Origin: Clostridia bacterium
GTDB lineage: Bacteria; Bacillota; Clostridia; Christensenellales; UBA1242
Direction: 5' to 3'
Length of the DNA stretch: 64,000 nucleotides
Assembly: GCA_900767715.1 (NCBI GenBank)
Contig: CAAGAD010000005.1
Coordinates: 558,001 to 622,000, forward strand
Below are positions 1 through 8,113 of this stretch, piece after piece. A model generated the notes under the pieces. That model was not told the DNA's origin. It was given only the letters and a program-made list of their open reading frames with translations, and searched no databases. Position numbers and translations under genes: made by a program. The stretch's first letter is position 1. Each line of letters begins with the position of its first letter.

Positions 1-3000
1 CTGCCGTCTTCTTTTTTGATTTCATAAGCACCCGACAAAGAGCCCGTGAATGGCAAAATGCCGTTCTTCGTCTTGCCGATTGGCAATACTGCTGTCGCAC
101 CTTTGTAGGTCAAATTGATGTCGCTAATGAGTTCGTATTTGTAACTCATTGTTTGTTCGTTTTCACCAATCGCCAAGAGTTGAGATACTGAGCCGATTTG
201 GTAAGGAACTTTGTCGCCATCACTGACCTTGATGTCGATTTCAATCACTGGGCCGTTGCGGTCATATTCTGTGGCAGAAATCCATCTGTCGTGTGGGAAG
301 ATGTGCAAAATCACTTCGCCCCCCTTGTGCGGAACGACTGTCAATTCGCCGCTTTTTTGAATGATTGACACGGTAGAGTCATCACCGCTGACCATATTGC
401 CGTTTTCGTCCAAGTATTTCACGATTTTGTAGTCAATTTGGTCGAAAGTGGCTTCATTTGCGTTAGTTATTGAAGTCAAGATTTGCTTGAAATTGTTGTC
501 AAGATTGAGCAAATATTTTTCAATTTCTTCTCTCGTAGTGCCACAACGTCCGTTACGCAAGTCGAAGTTTATGATATATGAACCCGACTTCTTGGATACG
601 TTGTTCACCACTATATTTTCCACCTTAACCGCTCTGCGAATGGTAATGTCACAGCGCTGGCTGGAAACTATTTCGTTGAATTGTTGCAAGTTGACCGTTA
701 CATTGGTGCTGGTTGGCATATCTTGCAATTCATTGAGTCTTAACAAAAGGTTAAGGTTGGTTCTATCCATACGAGCAGTGTTTTCGAGTGAACCCATAAA
801 GATTGATTCGTTCAAGGTGCGAGTAATGGTGTAAACTCTCAAAACAATGTTGTTGGTCGCCGAATCGAAGTAAACAATGTTGTTGTCGTCAGTTTCGTAT
901 CTGTACGCGTCAAAAGCGTTGGTTGAAAGCAAGTTAATTTTCTCAGTTGCGCCATCAACGTTGTATCTTACACCAAGGTTGAATTGCGAGTATTGAGTCT
1001 TCTCGAAATAGCCCACATTGTACATAAGCGTTGCCGAATGAGTGCTGAGTTCAAAGGCTTGCACTGGCATATATACATAGATGTAGAAAGACACGAACCA
1101 AGATTGCGCTATGCCGTTCATATCGTAATAGTTGACGCTGAATTGAACCTTGTTCGCGCCTTCTACGATTGCGGTCAGAGTAATTTGACTGCCCGTTTCG
1201 TAAAGGCTAACCACTTCGTTTTGGCTCAAACCGGCTTCGTCGCTCACCACGCGAGCGTTGCGAATGGTGATGTCGGCGTTGGCGTTAGAGCCGTTCACTT
1301 TAAGGTTGATTGCGCTGTAAACCGGCACAACAATGTCTGAGTAACCGCGATAGAATCCGCTTTCGGTCGCTGAAAGTGAGTAGGCAATTTTGTTCGTCAC
1401 CTCGGTGAGTGAAAGGCTATTTGTGCCTGCCACTGTGGTGACTTTGACATATTTTGTCACGCCATTGCCGGTGGTGATGATGATTTGTGCTTCGCCCTTA
1501 TCGAAACCTTTGATAGTCAAGGCGTACAAAGTCTTTTCTTGTGAAGATGAAGTGTTTTTAGCAAGCGCGATGAGTTGGTTTCCCGTGATTTGCGAATAGG
1601 TTGTGCCACCCAAAACGAACTTAACAACCGATGGTTTCGAAGATTGAATGGTGATGTTTTTGTTCACTTCAACCGAGCCGGTAGGTGTGAAATCTAGGTA
1701 AATTGTGCGATTTGCGCCACCGCTCGTCACATTGTTGGCAATCACGGTGAAGTCGTCGCCCACCGTTTCCACAATGCTATTGGCTCCGTCTTTATATGCG
1801 CCGATACCGTTGATACCCTGCTTGATGGCAAGGTTCACTGCGACATTCACTTTTGCGCGGTTTGTTACGTCTTTTCCGCCAAAGCGGTCAATCGTGGTAT
1901 AACACCAAGCGTTAAGTTTAATGCCCGTAGAGACGTAGTCGGAATAGTTGGCTGATGGGTTGAGTGAGGCATAAATTGTCTTGTTGCGTGGCAAAACGTA
2001 CTCCGTTTGGCTAGGTTGCAAGGTGCGAAGCACGCCATAATCGTCCACATATCTTAAAACTAGGATTTCTGCGATGTTCGCGTTCTCCACGTCTAGATAG
2101 GTTTGATTGTATTCATCAAGGACATTGTTTGGCAGAACGTTAAAGTTGAGTGCCAATCCTTTTACCGACGAATCATATTCGGTGTAAAGGTCAAGGTCAA
2201 AAGCGTCAGCCGTTTCGCCGTTGAGCATAAGTTTGTATGGCATATCCACGACGCGAACGTTGACCGACTTTTCTACCGAAGCGATGTTACCAAACTTGCT
2301 GAACGACACCTTGAAACTAACTTGCGAACTGCCGTCAAAGAGTTCACTCGTTATGCGGTAAACCGGATATTCAACGTCTGGAAGGTCGCAACGCGCGACT
2401 GTGACGATTTTGTTGTTTGGCAAATATGCCATTACGTCCAAGCCAACTTCTTCGTTAAACTTGTATTCGCTGTTGGCAGAGATTGCAACATAAACTGACT
2501 TGTATCCTTCTGCACCCTTGACCAAGGTAATTTCGTTGCCCACATTGATTGGGGTCTGCCCGTCACCGCGAACTAGCGTTTTGCTGTCATAATCGAAATA
2601 TGAGAGTGTAACATCGTTTTGAGTGATGCTCTTGACCACATACACGTCAAATTCGGCTTTTAGGCCAGATTTGTATTTTGAAGTCGCCACCACTTTAATC
2701 GTCTTGCCCAAACTCTCAATGTTGTAATTGCCCGAAACAGTTAGGCGGTTGGAGTTCAGTGTGACGAAATTGTTTTGCGCGCCAACCGTGGCAAGCGAGA
2801 AGTCAACTTCCGTTTCGTTGGTGTCGTAAGGTGTGAACGCCAACATTGAAGTATCTAGCGTGATTGATGTGCCGATTGCAACTGCGGTATAAACATCAGG
2901 TTTGGTTTCAAGGTTGGTGAGTTCTTTCACAATTTTGATAGGAACTGCAATTTCTTTTACTTTATCGGACTCCAAAACGCGAACATACAAGTAACCCGTG

Positions 3001-3326
3001 CCTCGATTATCACCACGCAACTTGACAGTGGCAGTGTTGCCAGTGGTTTGATATTCGAGAATGGAAAATGCATTGGTTGATGACTTCTTTGTAAACCCAA
3101 CAGTCACCTTTTCTTTCTTAACTCCGCGAACTTTTACGCTCAACGAAAAATCGTTCTCCCCGTCATCGTTGAGAACAAATCTATAATCTTCATCAAGCGT
3201 CAACTTTGTGCCTTGCGCATCATACACTTCCAAATAAATTTTGGAATATGGCTGAGTGCAGGCGGTCAAAAAGCACACGCTGAATGCCATTAGAATAACT
3301 GCTAAAAGGGTTGCAAATTTCTTCAT
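1..3326 (-). CDS. Giant Ig-like surface lipoprotein, partial (3' end beyond window)
   Basis: The reading frame is open from the ATG at 3326 to the window edge, at least 1108 residues. Residues 1-23 form a lipoprotein signal peptide (Lys-Lys, hydrophobic stretch, lipobox Leu-Thr-Ala-Cys23), so the protein is probably anchored on the outer face of the membrane. The rest is Thr/Val/Asn-rich beta-strand sequence with recurring patterns such as 'VNVRVVD' and 'IKIVKEL', as in tandem bacterial Ig-like domains. The last visible part (about 1080-1108) reads like the start of a GLUG/beta-helix repeat (ISDINL...VLPIG...FTGSLSGAYEI). A good ribosome site (AGAGGA) precedes the start. It is probably an adhesin or cell-wall-associated protein. 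The ligand is unknown. Confidence 0.75.
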   Translation of the reverse strand, partial: MKKFATLLAVILMAFSVCFLTACTQPYSKIYLEVYDAQGTKLTLDEDYRFVLNDDGENDFSLSVKVRGVKKEKVTVGFTKKSSTNAFSILEYQTTGNTATVKLRGDNRGTGYLYVRVLESDKVKEIAVPIKIVKELTNLETKPDVYTAVAIGTSITLDTSMLAFTPYDTNETEVDFSLATVGAQNNFVTLNSNRLTVSGNYNIESLGKTIKVVATSKYKSGLKAEFDVYVVKSITQNDVTLSYFDYDSKTLVRGDGQTPINVGNEITLVKGAEGYKSVYVAISANSEYKFNEEVGLDVMAYLPNNKIVTVARCDLPDVEYPVYRITSELFDGSSQVSFKVSFSKFGNIASVEKSVNVRVVDMPYKLMLNGETADAFDLDLYTEYDSSVKGLALNFNVLPNNVLDEYNQTYLDVENANIAEILVLRYVDDYGVLRTLQPSQTEYVLPRNKTIYASLNPSANYSDYVSTGIKLNAWCYTTIDRFGGKDVTNRAKVNVAVNLAIKQGINGIGAYKDGANSIVETVGDDFTVIANNVTSGGANRTIYLDFTPTGSVEVNKNITIQSSKPSVVKFVLGGTTYSQITGNQLIALAKNTSSSQEKTLYALTIKGFDKGEAQIIITTGNGVTKYVKVTTVAGTNSLSLTEVTNKIAYSLSATESGFYRGYSDIVVPVYSAINLKVNGSNANADITIRNARVVSDEAGLSQNEVVSLYETGSQITLTAIVEGANKVQFSVNYYDMNGIAQSWFVSFYIYVYMPVQAFELSTHSATLMYNVGYFEKTQYSQFNLGVRYNVDGATEKINLLSTNAFDAYRYETDDNNIVYFDSATNNIVLRVYTITRTLNESIFMGSLENTARMDRTNLNLLLRLNELQDMPTSTNVTVNLQQFNEIVSSQRCDITIRRAVKVENIVVNNVSKKSGSYIINFDLRNGRCGTTREEIEKYLLNLDNNFKQILTSITNANEATFDQIDYKIVKYLDENGNMVSGDDSTVSIIQKSGELTVVPHKGGEVILHIFPHDRWISATEYDRNGPVIEIDIKVSDGDKVPYQIGSVSQLLAIGENEQTMSYKYELISDINLTYKGATAVLPIGKTKNGILPFTGSLSGAYEIKKEDG

Positions 3327-3707
3327 ATTTTCCTCTCTTGTATTTTCTGCATTTTTCCAATAATTATATATAATAATTATAAAATATATTAATCAAATTA
3401 GTCAAATAAAAATTACAATAATAATTGCCAAATAACTGTCCATTTACTTGACAGAATTTTATTTATTTTATTCAAATTTATTTTTTACAAAAAATATTAA
3501 AAATATTGATTTAATCGCATTTTTATTAATTTGTTTAAATAATTAAAAATATTTTGATTATTTTTAAATTTTTTATAAATTTGCAAAATTTATATGCATT
3601 TTTTAATTATTTTTAATAAAAACAATGTATTTTTTTGTGTTTTAAAAATTTTTTATTAATTATTTTTTTGCACTTTACAAAATAATATTTTATGATAAAA
3701 TAAAATT
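3327..3707. other. AT-only divergent spacer
   Basis: This 381-nt spacer separates the divergent lipoprotein and TtcA-like genes. It is almost entirely A and T. Apart from the promoter of the right-hand gene (3674-3701) and an isolated TTGACA at 3448-3453 with no convincing -10, I see no gene or RNA in it. Confidence 0.6.
3674..3701 (+). promoter_or_regulatory. Promoter of TtcA-like gene, predicted leaderless start
   Basis: TTTACA (3674-3679), a 16-bp spacer and TAAAAT (3696-3701). The expected transcription start, 7 nt beyond the -10, is the A of the ATG at 3708. No Shine-Dalgarno sequence is present. Confidence 0.5.
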
Positions 3708-4415
3708 ATGAAAAATATTCAAACACAAGTAATACATACAATCAAAAAATACAACCTAGTTGATGAGGGCGATGTTATCGCTGTTGGACTATCTGGTGGT
3801 AAAGATAGCCTAGCGCTTCTTAAAGTTTTGAACGACATCAAAAGGTTTTATGTTCCGCACTTTGATATCATCGCAATCACAGTTGACAACTATTCGGGCA
3901 AGCAATCTTATGACAAATTGATTTCATTTTGCGCGGAGAACGAAATCAAATATCACATCGAAAAGACGGACATTGCCGACATCATTTTCAATATTCGAAA
4001 GGAGAGCAATCCTTGTTCGCTGTGCGCCAAACTGCGTCGTGGCATTTTGTGCACCACTGCCAAGAAGTTGGGTGCGAACAAACTCGCCCTTGCCCACCAC
4101 CTTGACGATATGGTGGATACATTCGTGATGAGCGCCTTGTACGAAGGCAGACTTAATACAATCAAACCAAAATCATATATGTCAAACACTGACATCACTG
4201 TCATTCGTCCGCTATTTTTAACGCGCGAAAAAGACGTAATCAATTATGCGAAAGATTTGCCAGTGCAAAAAAGCATTTGTCCGGTGGATAAGGTCACATC
4301 GCGACAAAAGGCAAAAGACCTGTTGTCCGCCTTGGACAATCGCCTACCCAATGCGAGTGACAAACTCGCCAATGCCATAGTTGCGAGCGAGCAATACAAT
4401 CTTTTGGACAAATAA
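3708..4415 (+). CDS. TtcA-family tRNA 2-thiolation ATP pyrophosphatase
   Basis: This 235-residue protein adenylates a tRNA base and replaces oxygen with sulfur, by homology to TtcA (2-thiocytidine at position 32). The PP-loop SGGKDS is at residues 29-34. Cys103 and Cys106 in PCSLCAKLRRG, together with Cys191 in SICPVDK, match the three cysteines that hold the [4Fe-4S] cluster in TtcA. AHHLDDMVDT follows the family pattern. It differs from TilS, which lacks the CxxC. It is monocistronic and probably leaderless. Which tRNA or base it modifies in this organism cannot be read from sequence. Confidence 0.85.
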   Translation: MKNIQTQVIHTIKKYNLVDEGDVIAVGLSGGKDSLALLKVLNDIKRFYVPHFDIIAITVDNYSGKQSYDKLISFCAENEIKYHIEKTDIADIIFNIRKESNPCSLCAKLRRGILCTTAKKLGANKLALAHHLDDMVDTFVMSALYEGRLNTIKPKSYMSNTDITVIRPLFLTREKDVINYAKDLPVQKSICPVDKVTSRQKAKDLLSALDNRLPNASDKLANAIVASEQYNLLDK

Positions 4416-4473
4416 TGTCGAATGATGTCATATTTTGCTGACAAGCCTTGTATATATAATGTACGAGGTGAAT

Positions 4474-4734
4474 ATGTTAGACAATCAATCATCATCGAAA
4501 GAAAGCCTTTTAGCAAGATACATTTTACAAACCAATGCAACAATAAGACAGACTGCCGTGCAGTTTGATATGAGTAAGAGTAGCGTACATAGTTACGTTA
4601 GCAATAGACTTAAAAAAAGCAACTACCCCTTGTATTCACAACTCAAACTAGTGCTTGACAAACATTTTGAAGAAAAACATTTGCACGGCGGTGAAGCCAC
4701 ACGGCAAAAATATCTCAATGAAAAAACTAGGTAA
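4474..4734 (+). CDS. spoIIID: Sporulation transcription regulator SpoIIID
   Basis: This is an 86-residue DNA-binding protein of the SpoIIID family, which in Bacillus tunes the sigma-E and sigma-K regulons in the mother cell. A helix-turn-helix lies at about residues 20-45 (IRQTAVQFDMSKSSVHSYV), followed by the family signature HLHGGEATRQKY near the C-terminus. I chose ATG 4474 because GAGGTG at 4465-4470 precedes it; an upstream TTG/ATG extension would add 13 non-conserved residues. TATAAT at 4455-4460 lies close, so the mRNA leader must be very short. The stop codon sits inside the terminator hairpin. Its presence implies the lineage sporulates or recently did. Confidence 0.9.
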   Translation: MLDNQSSSKESLLARYILQTNATIRQTAVQFDMSKSSVHSYVSNRLKKSNYPLYSQLKLVLDKHFEEKHLHGGEATRQKYLNEKTR

Positions 4735-4746
4735 CCCTAGTTTTTT
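4721..4746. terminator. Bidirectional terminator between spoIIID and acpP
   Basis: Stem AAAAAACTAGG / CCTAGTTTTTT with loop TAAC. It serves spoIIID (+) and acpP (-) and overlaps the spoIIID stop codon. Confidence 0.85.
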
Positions 4747-4751
4747 TTGTT

Positions 4752-4988
4752 TTATTTCTTCAAAGCGTTTAGGTGATTAACAATGTCGCCAACAGTCTTA
4801 AACTTGGTAGCGTCTTCATCACTAACTGTTGTCTTAAATTCATCTTCAAAACCCATTAATAGTTCAAAGAAGTCCAGGCTGTCTGCACCCAAATCTTCAA
4901 CAAGACGTGATGTTAATTTAATTTCCTCAGGTTTCTTGTGCAAACCATTAGCAATTATGTTGATAACTCTCTTTTCAACGTTTTCCAT
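4752..4988 (-). CDS. acpP: Acyl carrier protein
   Basis: This 78-residue acidic protein carries growing acyl chains on a 4'-phosphopantetheine arm in type II fatty acid synthesis. The attachment serine is in the conserved GADSLDFFEL motif (residues 34-43). Length and acidic helical pattern are typical. The gene stands alone, with a GAGAGG ribosome site and a consensus promoter at 5018-5046. Its product is the likely acyl donor for the OlsB acyltransferase encoded at 37.8 kb (inference). Confidence 0.95.
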   Translation of the reverse strand: MENVEKRVINIIANGLHKKPEEIKLTSRLVEDLGADSLDFFELLMGFEDEFKTTVSDEDATKFKTVGDIVNHLNALKK

Positions 4989-5017
4989 ATATACCTCTCT
5001 ATTCGATTGATGTATTC

Positions 5018-5046
5018 ATTATAGAGCAAAAGTTCAATTTTGTAAA
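5018..5046 (-). promoter_or_regulatory. acpP promoter
   Basis: On the minus strand: TTTACA (5046-5041), a 17-bp spacer, TATAAT (5023-5018). The predicted leader is about 23 nt. Confidence 0.7.
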
Positions 5047-5237
5047 ACGAAATTGCGCCCTATACAGATTTTTAGTTTCCTCGCAAAACAAAGTGTTATA
5101 TTTAGAGTTGCCCGAGATACGAGTTTAATCACATAAAAAAATGATTTCACCACATTTTCAACAAAAGGCACAACATTTTGTCAAAATTGGCAAAAATACA
5201 CCTATACCAAATTGTTAATATGAGATAGGATAAGATT

Positions 5238-6245
5238 ATGATTGAAATTGCACAGAATGACTATCTCGAAAAAGTGAAAAATATTGTCAAGGCGAAAGCA
5301 CCCTATCAACCCGTTTTACTAATCTATGATTTTACTACGCCCGCTAGTCTTGTGGACGAATTGAATCAAGCACTCAAAACGGAATGCGTGCTCACCAAGT
5401 ATCTCACGCGCGACACAAACAGCGATGATTTTTTGCACGAGTTGGTAGAAAAATCTAGTTTCCGTTTGGCGATAACTATCGGTCAAGAGTACGCACAAAT
5501 CGACATTGAAACAGTGTTTATTCCAACTAGTTATAACTGCCTATCTTTTATCAATTTTGAAAGCCAGACAATAGTCATTCCCGACATTATAAACGCCAAC
5601 ATTTCCAACCAATCTAGTACTGCGTTTGCTAATCTCGTTTACATCGAAAATGCATTGATTGAGCAAATATTTCACCATTCGATTTTGAACGATAAATCTA
5701 TTTGTTTTGAATTAAATCAAATAATAAATATAATTAATAATTTTTATATTGAAAGTTCAAATTTAAATATAGATAATTTTATTATTAAATATTTTGAAAT
5801 TATTATAAATATTCATAATTTTTTATTAAAAAACAATGAAAATATAGATATTTTTAATATAAATCAATTTTCTTTGCAAGATTTAATCACAATTGAACAA
5901 ATTTATTTATATACTTTTATCAATATTAAATGCGGTTATACGCAAATTTTTGACGTGTATAAAATGGCAAAAAAATTCATTCCTTTTAGCAAATCTTATT
6001 TTAAATTTATTAACTATTTTTACTCACTCTGTGCTGATAATGAAATGCACTATGCAATCAAAAATTATTGCAACAATTTTATACAAATTTTGCAGAACAA
6101 TTTACGTGCAATCAACAGTCTAAAATTTATCTCTTCAACGAGTGCGGGACTAAATATGAAACTGGCACAAGAGATGCTAAAAAAGAATATCGACACCAAC
6201 AAAAAAACTCTTCTCGCCTACTCCAAACTCTTAAACATAATTTAA
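5238..6245 (+). CDS. Unknown protein with an extremely AT-rich central segment
   Basis: I do not recognise this 335-residue protein. Residues 1-110 look like an alpha/beta fold (QPVLLIYDFTT, RLAITIGQEY) and are written in the usual codon style of the region. Residues about 155-215 (5701-5880) are coded by DNA of about 9% GC and are almost only Ile, Asn, Phe, Leu and Tyr. The last 100 residues are helical and of intermediate composition. AGGA at 5227-5230 may serve as ribosome site. No membrane segment or signal peptide is clear. The gene lies in the spoIIID-spoIIQ interval, but a sporulation role is only a guess. Confidence 0.6.
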   Translation: MIEIAQNDYLEKVKNIVKAKAPYQPVLLIYDFTTPASLVDELNQALKTECVLTKYLTRDTNSDDFLHELVEKSSFRLAITIGQEYAQIDIETVFIPTSYNCLSFINFESQTIVIPDIINANISNQSSTAFANLVYIENALIEQIFHHSILNDKSICFELNQIINIINNFYIESSNLNIDNFIIKYFEIIINIHNFLLKNNENIDIFNINQFSLQDLITIEQIYLYTFINIKCGYTQIFDVYKMAKKFIPFSKSYFKFINYFYSLCADNEMHYAIKNYCNNFIQILQNNLRAINSLKFISSTSAGLNMKLAQEMLKKNIDTNKKTLLAYSKLLNII

Positions 6246-6279
6246 AAATTAATGCGAAATTCGTTTAACCAATTCGGTA

Positions 6280-6765
6280 ATGGATTTCACATTTTTTTGT
6301 TTAACTTTTATATTGTTGGCAATCATTGTGAGTATGAGATACAACATCACAAAGTTTTTAATCTTAATCATTTGTTGTTATATGTTAGTGCTCGCTTGCA
6401 ACACAAGTGAACAATTTAGTCTGGCAAAAATTTTCCCTAACGACACAATAAATCATTACTCACGCGAAATGGTAATTGGTGGCGAAAACTACAACTGTGC
6501 CGGTTTTTTCTGCAACACGACGACCGACCCAAACGCAAAGGTTTTGGGTGAAAGCGTGGAAATTGACGCGGACAAAATTTACATATATTTATCGGCGCTA
6601 AAAGCCAAAACAATGCGAACGGAGTATCTGCAAGATTTGAGTATGACAATCATTTACGCATTCTCCCCACTCATTGACGCCGTCTGCGATGACACCAACA
6701 TTCAACTCGCCATTCGTGGCGAAAAAGCGACACTGGGCTGGCCAATGATTTATGGAAGTTTTTAG
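6280..6765 (+). CDS. Membrane-anchored hypothetical protein upstream of spoIIQ
   Basis: This 161-residue protein has one or two hydrophobic segments at residues 4-40 and a small extracytoplasmic domain with four cysteines (two in NCAGFFCN). The C-terminal text (NIQLAIR...GWPMIYGSF) is faintly like the end of the YwmB family, whose gene lies near murA-spoIID-spoIIQ in Bacillus. That likeness plus synteny is weak evidence. A downstream ATG at 6334 would leave a single membrane segment ending in VLAC, which could be read as a poor lipobox. The gap to spoIIQ is 46 nt, so co-transcription is likely. Confidence 0.55.
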   Translation: MDFTFFCLTFILLAIIVSMRYNITKFLILIICCYMLVLACNTSEQFSLAKIFPNDTINHYSREMVIGGENYNCAGFFCNTTTDPNAKVLGESVEIDADKIYIYLSALKAKTMRTEYLQDLSMTIIYAFSPLIDAVCDDTNIQLAIRGEKATLGWPMIYGSF

Positions 6766-6811
6766 TATAGAAAAAATACGTGTGGCAATAATCAAAATCA
6801 AGGAGTGAAAA

Positions 6812-7384
6812 ATGGAACAAAACATAAAATTACACAGAAAGACAAGCATATGGTCGAGATACAAACTGGCAATCATAACCTGCTCAATCGCACTCATACT
6901 TGCACTAGGCATTACATTTGCAACGATTGGCACAAACTCGAACGCAATCAGCGTCAGTACCACGCCTATCAAGTTTGACGTACCGGTAGCCAATGCTTCA
7001 ATCACGAAAGATTACAGCGACACTGAACTGCAATACAACCCTACTCTCAAACAATGGGAAGCGCACAAAGCGATTGACTTCACAGCAAAGGCAGGCAGTC
7101 CAGTGGTAGCGGTTTATGAAGGCACAGTTATCGAAGCGGGCAGTAGTTATCTCAACGGCTATTATGTAGTGATACAACACAAAGACGGCTTGAAGACCAC
7201 CTACAAATCTCTCGCGAAAGACTTGAAGGTGTCAAAAGGCGACGTAGTAAAGAAAGGCACAGTGATTGGCGCGGTCAGTGACACAGCAGCAAACGAAGCC
7301 ACACAAGGTGCGCACTTGCATTTTGAAGTAACGCTAAACGACAACAAGGTCAATCCAAACGACTATTTCAACTTTAACAAATAG
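6812..7384 (+). CDS. spoIIQ: SpoIIQ-like M23 (LytM) peptidase
   Basis: This 190-residue protein has a cytoplasmic N-terminus, one membrane helix (about 18-40) and an external LytM domain. In spore formers SpoIIQ sits in the forespore membrane and docks with SpoIIIAH in the engulfment channel. All LytM zinc ligands are present: His85 and Asp89 (HKAID) and His170 in HLH (168-170). In this it differs from Bacillus SpoIIQ, which lost a ligand, and resembles clostridial SpoIIQ. Sequence such as 'GYYVVIQHKDGLKTTYKSL' fits SpoIIQ better than generic M23 autolysins. Ribosome site AAGGAG. A terminator follows directly. Confidence 0.8.
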   Translation: MEQNIKLHRKTSIWSRYKLAIITCSIALILALGITFATIGTNSNAISVSTTPIKFDVPVANASITKDYSDTELQYNPTLKQWEAHKAIDFTAKAGSPVVAVYEGTVIEAGSSYLNGYYVVIQHKDGLKTTYKSLAKDLKVSKGDVVKKGTVIGAVSDTAANEATQGAHLHFEVTLNDNKVNPNDYFNFNK

Positions 7385-7412
7385 AAAAAAGCAATCATTC
7401 GATTGCTTTTTT
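7385..7412. terminator. Bidirectional terminator, spoIIQ / TasA-like gene
   Basis: Stem AAAAAAGCAATC / GATTGCTTTTTT with loop ATTC, between convergent genes. Confidence 0.9.
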
Positions 7413-7427
7413 TGTTGTCAATTAAGA

Positions 7428-8021
7428 TTACTTGCCGTAGTTTGTCAACCAATCTTTTGGTGCAGTTGTCCAACTAGCAGCGGCAGCGCCGTTAGCCTTT
7501 TGGATTGCTTCACATATGATTGATACAGAGTAAGTCTTTTTAGCGTCTTCGTTAGTTAGAGTTGTAGGAACGGTGATTTTTGAGATGAAATCTACGGTGT
7601 TGCCAGCGGTGATTGTGCCGTTGTAATAGTAGTAATCATCTTCGCCCTTTACCCAACTATCGCTGGTAATTGCTTCAACGTTGATTGATGCAGTATCAGT
7701 GTTGGTAAGTGTGACTTTTGCACGCAAGCACGCTTCACTTGTGCCAGCAGCAGCCACGATTGAAATTGGAGCATCGTAAGTTGTGCCAGGATAAGCATTG
7801 CCCTCGAATGCAAGAGTTGTTACATTAGTTCCCCCTTGTGAAATATTAATATCCACTGGATTGCCTAATGTAATTGTACCTGTTGCCGTTCTATTCGCTG
7901 TAAAGAAGGCAGCAGTAATTCCTAATGCAACAGAAATGCCTAACAAAATGGACAAAACCAAAATTGCTGTTGAGCCGTTGCCCTTTTTCCTTGTCTTAAC
8001 GTTTGTGTGTTTGTCTTCCAT
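7428..8021 (-). CDS. TasA/camelysin-like secreted protein with SipW-type signal
   Basis: This 197-residue protein has a basic N-terminus and one hydrophobic segment (about 18-41) that runs into ITAAFFTANRTATGTITLG, the layout of SipW-dependent signal peptides in TasA and camelysin proteins. The mature part is a single beta-sandwich-like domain ending in YSVSIICEAIQKA. Family members form biofilm fibres or are surface-associated. The special signal peptidase SipW is not in this window. The gene has its own ribosome site (AAAGGAGA) and lies downstream of a foldase gene on the same strand, separated by a terminator. Confidence 0.7.
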   Translation of the reverse strand: MEDKHTNVKTRKKGNGSTAILVLSILLGISVALGITAAFFTANRTATGTITLGNPVDINISQGGTNVTTLAFEGNAYPGTTYDAPISIVAAAGTSEACLRAKVTLTNTDTASINVEAITSDSWVKGEDDYYYYNGTITAGNTVDFISKITVPTTLTNEDAKKTYSVSIICEAIQKANGAAAASWTTAPKDWLTNYGK

Positions 8022-8080
8022 ATAATCTCCTTTGACTGACTTTAATTTGCGTCAAAAGAGAAGTTTTATTCACAGCAAAT

Positions 8081-8112
8081 AAAAAAATCCACAGAAAATG
8101 TGGACTTTTTTG
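8081..8112 (-). terminator. Terminator of PrsA-like gene
   Basis: Stem TCCACA / TGTGGA flanked by A and T runs, two bases beyond the stop codon on the minus strand. Confidence 0.75.
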
Positions 8113-8113
8113 A

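Noticed and set aside
448..2498. Several plus-strand ORFs of 60-130 residues in the first 2.5 kb
   Set aside because: All lie opposite the continuous minus-strand lipoprotein frame, lack ribosome sites and have arginine/cysteine-rich nonsense composition.
8067..8075. Single DnaA-box-like TTATTCACA
   Set aside because: An isolated 9-mer in AT-rich DNA is expected by chance; the nearby TCCACA/TGTGGA pair is part of a terminator stem.
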